Assembly: GCA_019136935.1 (NCBI GenBank)
Contig: JAGVTI010000249.1
Coordinates: 1 to 7,327 of the forward strand
Direction of reading: 5' to 3'
DNA: 7,327 nucleotides
From: Deltaproteobacteria bacterium
GTDB taxonomy: Bacteria; Desulfobacterota; Syntrophia; Syntrophales; JAAYKM01
Shown here one piece after another: positions 6,574-7,327 of the stretch. Position numbers and translations under genes: made by a program. Numbering within the stretch: the first letter of the stretch is position 1; each line of letters begins with the position of its first letter. The notes beneath the pieces were generated by a model. The model saw only the letters and a list, made by a program, of their open reading frames with translations, made no database searches and had not been told where the DNA came from.

Positions 6574-7322
6574 GGCGATGATAACCTTGTCTTGGTGCCG
6601 ACGGGAAGCGTGCCGGGTTGGAACGTGTCGAAGTTGTGAATAATGGTGTTTCGGACTTTTTCGATCAATTCGTTTCGCCTTTCCTCTTGATAATGGGACA
6701 CATCAACAGGTTTGTCGATGACGAGGAGAATGTTTCCCCGCTTGATATTCAGGGTTCGCCTGGGCCATACCCTGTTGGCCCCGATAATGGTTACCGGGAC
6801 AATAGGCACTTGTGCCTGCATGGCCAGGTGAAACATGCCCGGTTTGAAGGGGCCGATCGTCCCGTCAAAGCTCCTTGTCCCCTCGGGAAAGGACATGACG
6901 GAACGGTTTTCTCGGATCTTTCCCGCCGCATCCGCAAGGCTGGTCATAGCCTTTGCGTGATTCCCGCGGTCGATGGGAATATAGCCCGCTTCCCGCATGG
7001 CCCGGCCGAAGACGGGGATCCTGAAGAGTTCTTCCTTGGCGATCCACCTGAATTCTCCGGGAATATGAGCCAGAACGGCGAAGACATCGAAATCGCTCTG
7101 GTGGTTGGCCATGAAGATCTGGGGCTTGCCGGGCAGAATGTTCTCTTCGCCGAAGACTTGCACCCGGACACCGGCCAGGCGAAGAAGCATCCGCGCCCAG
7201 TTCCGGGCGATCCGGTGAATTTTTTCCTCTCCTGGAGAAATGAAGGCCGCCAGCACAGCGTACAGGGAAAAGAAACCCGTCACCATCACTCCGATTGTGA
7301 AGATCACCAAGGATCGGATCAT
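6570..7322 (-). CDS. plsC: 1-acyl-sn-glycerol-3-phosphate acyltransferase (PlsC family)
   Basis: PlsC transfers an acyl chain to lysophosphatidic acid to give phosphatidic acid, the precursor of membrane phospholipids, at the inner membrane. The 250-residue protein has an N-terminal hydrophobic helix at about 4-28. It carries the four family motifs in order: the catalytic NHQSDFD (HX4D, H74 and D79), then GYIPIDR at 113-119, FPEGTRS at 145-151 and VPIVPV at 172-177. Length and motif order are typical. The ATG at 7322 lies 5 bp from the window edge, with AGGA only 2 nt upstream, and no stop is visible before it, so the true start could lie further upstream. The stop overlaps the GTG of uppP, which implies co-transcription and translational coupling. 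Other acyl acceptors occur in this superfamily, so substrate is inferred from the family. Confidence 0.92.
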   Translation of the reverse strand: MIRSLVIFTIGVMVTGFFSLYAVLAAFISPGEEKIHRIARNWARMLLRLAGVRVQVFGEENILPGKPQIFMANHQSDFDVFAVLAHIPGEFRWIAKEELFRIPVFGRAMREAGYIPIDRGNHAKAMTSLADAAGKIRENRSVMSFPEGTRSFDGTIGPFKPGMFHLAMQAQVPIVPVTIIGANRVWPRRTLNIKRGNILLVIDKPVDVSHYQEERRNELIEKVRNTIIHNFDTFQPGTLPVGTKTRLSSP

Positions 7323-7327
7323 TTCCT

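Overview
This window looks like chromosomal housekeeping DNA from a Gram-negative bacterium of moderately high GC. The protein sequences (RimO, an FtsK with a short linker, an orphan CheX-family protein) and an intergenic palindromic repeat suggest Desulfobacterota, possibly the Syntrophales. That placement is inferred from sequence style and was not tested by a search. Six protein genes are present: five on the minus strand and one on the plus strand. No tRNA, rRNA, CRISPR array, transposase or phage gene was seen.

Layout, left to right. (1) Positions 1-466, minus: the N-terminal half of a long-chain polyprenyl diphosphate synthase (IspB type), running off the left edge. (2) Positions 467-601: a compact divergent promoter region, with a near-consensus sigma-70 promoter for ispB and an extended -10 promoter for the next gene. 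(3) Positions 602-916, plus: a SugE/Gdx-type small multidrug resistance protein, probably a guanidinium exporter. It converges on rimO with only 3 bp between the stop codons. (4) Positions 920-5478, minus: a probable operon transcribed cheX-like, ftsK, rimO, with a 24-bp gap and then a 4-bp ATGA overlap. (5) Positions 5479-5794: about 316 bp without a gene, containing a nested-palindrome repeat element at 5525-5661. (6) Positions 5795-7322, minus: plsC followed by uppP, joined by a 4-bp GTGA overlap. In this sequence uppP is broken by a frameshift near 5953-5960.

How the genes relate. IspB (polyprenyl carrier synthesis), UppP (carrier lipid recycling) and PlsC (phosphatidic acid synthesis) all serve envelope lipid metabolism. 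FtsK couples chromosome segregation to the division septum, and RimO modifies ribosomal protein S12. The CheX-like gene has no chemotaxis neighbours here.

No clearly new multi-gene system is visible. The points most worth a second look are the uppP frameshift, the 137-bp palindromic element, the CheX-like protein with a long C-terminal extension, and the extra acidic insert inside the FtsK motor.
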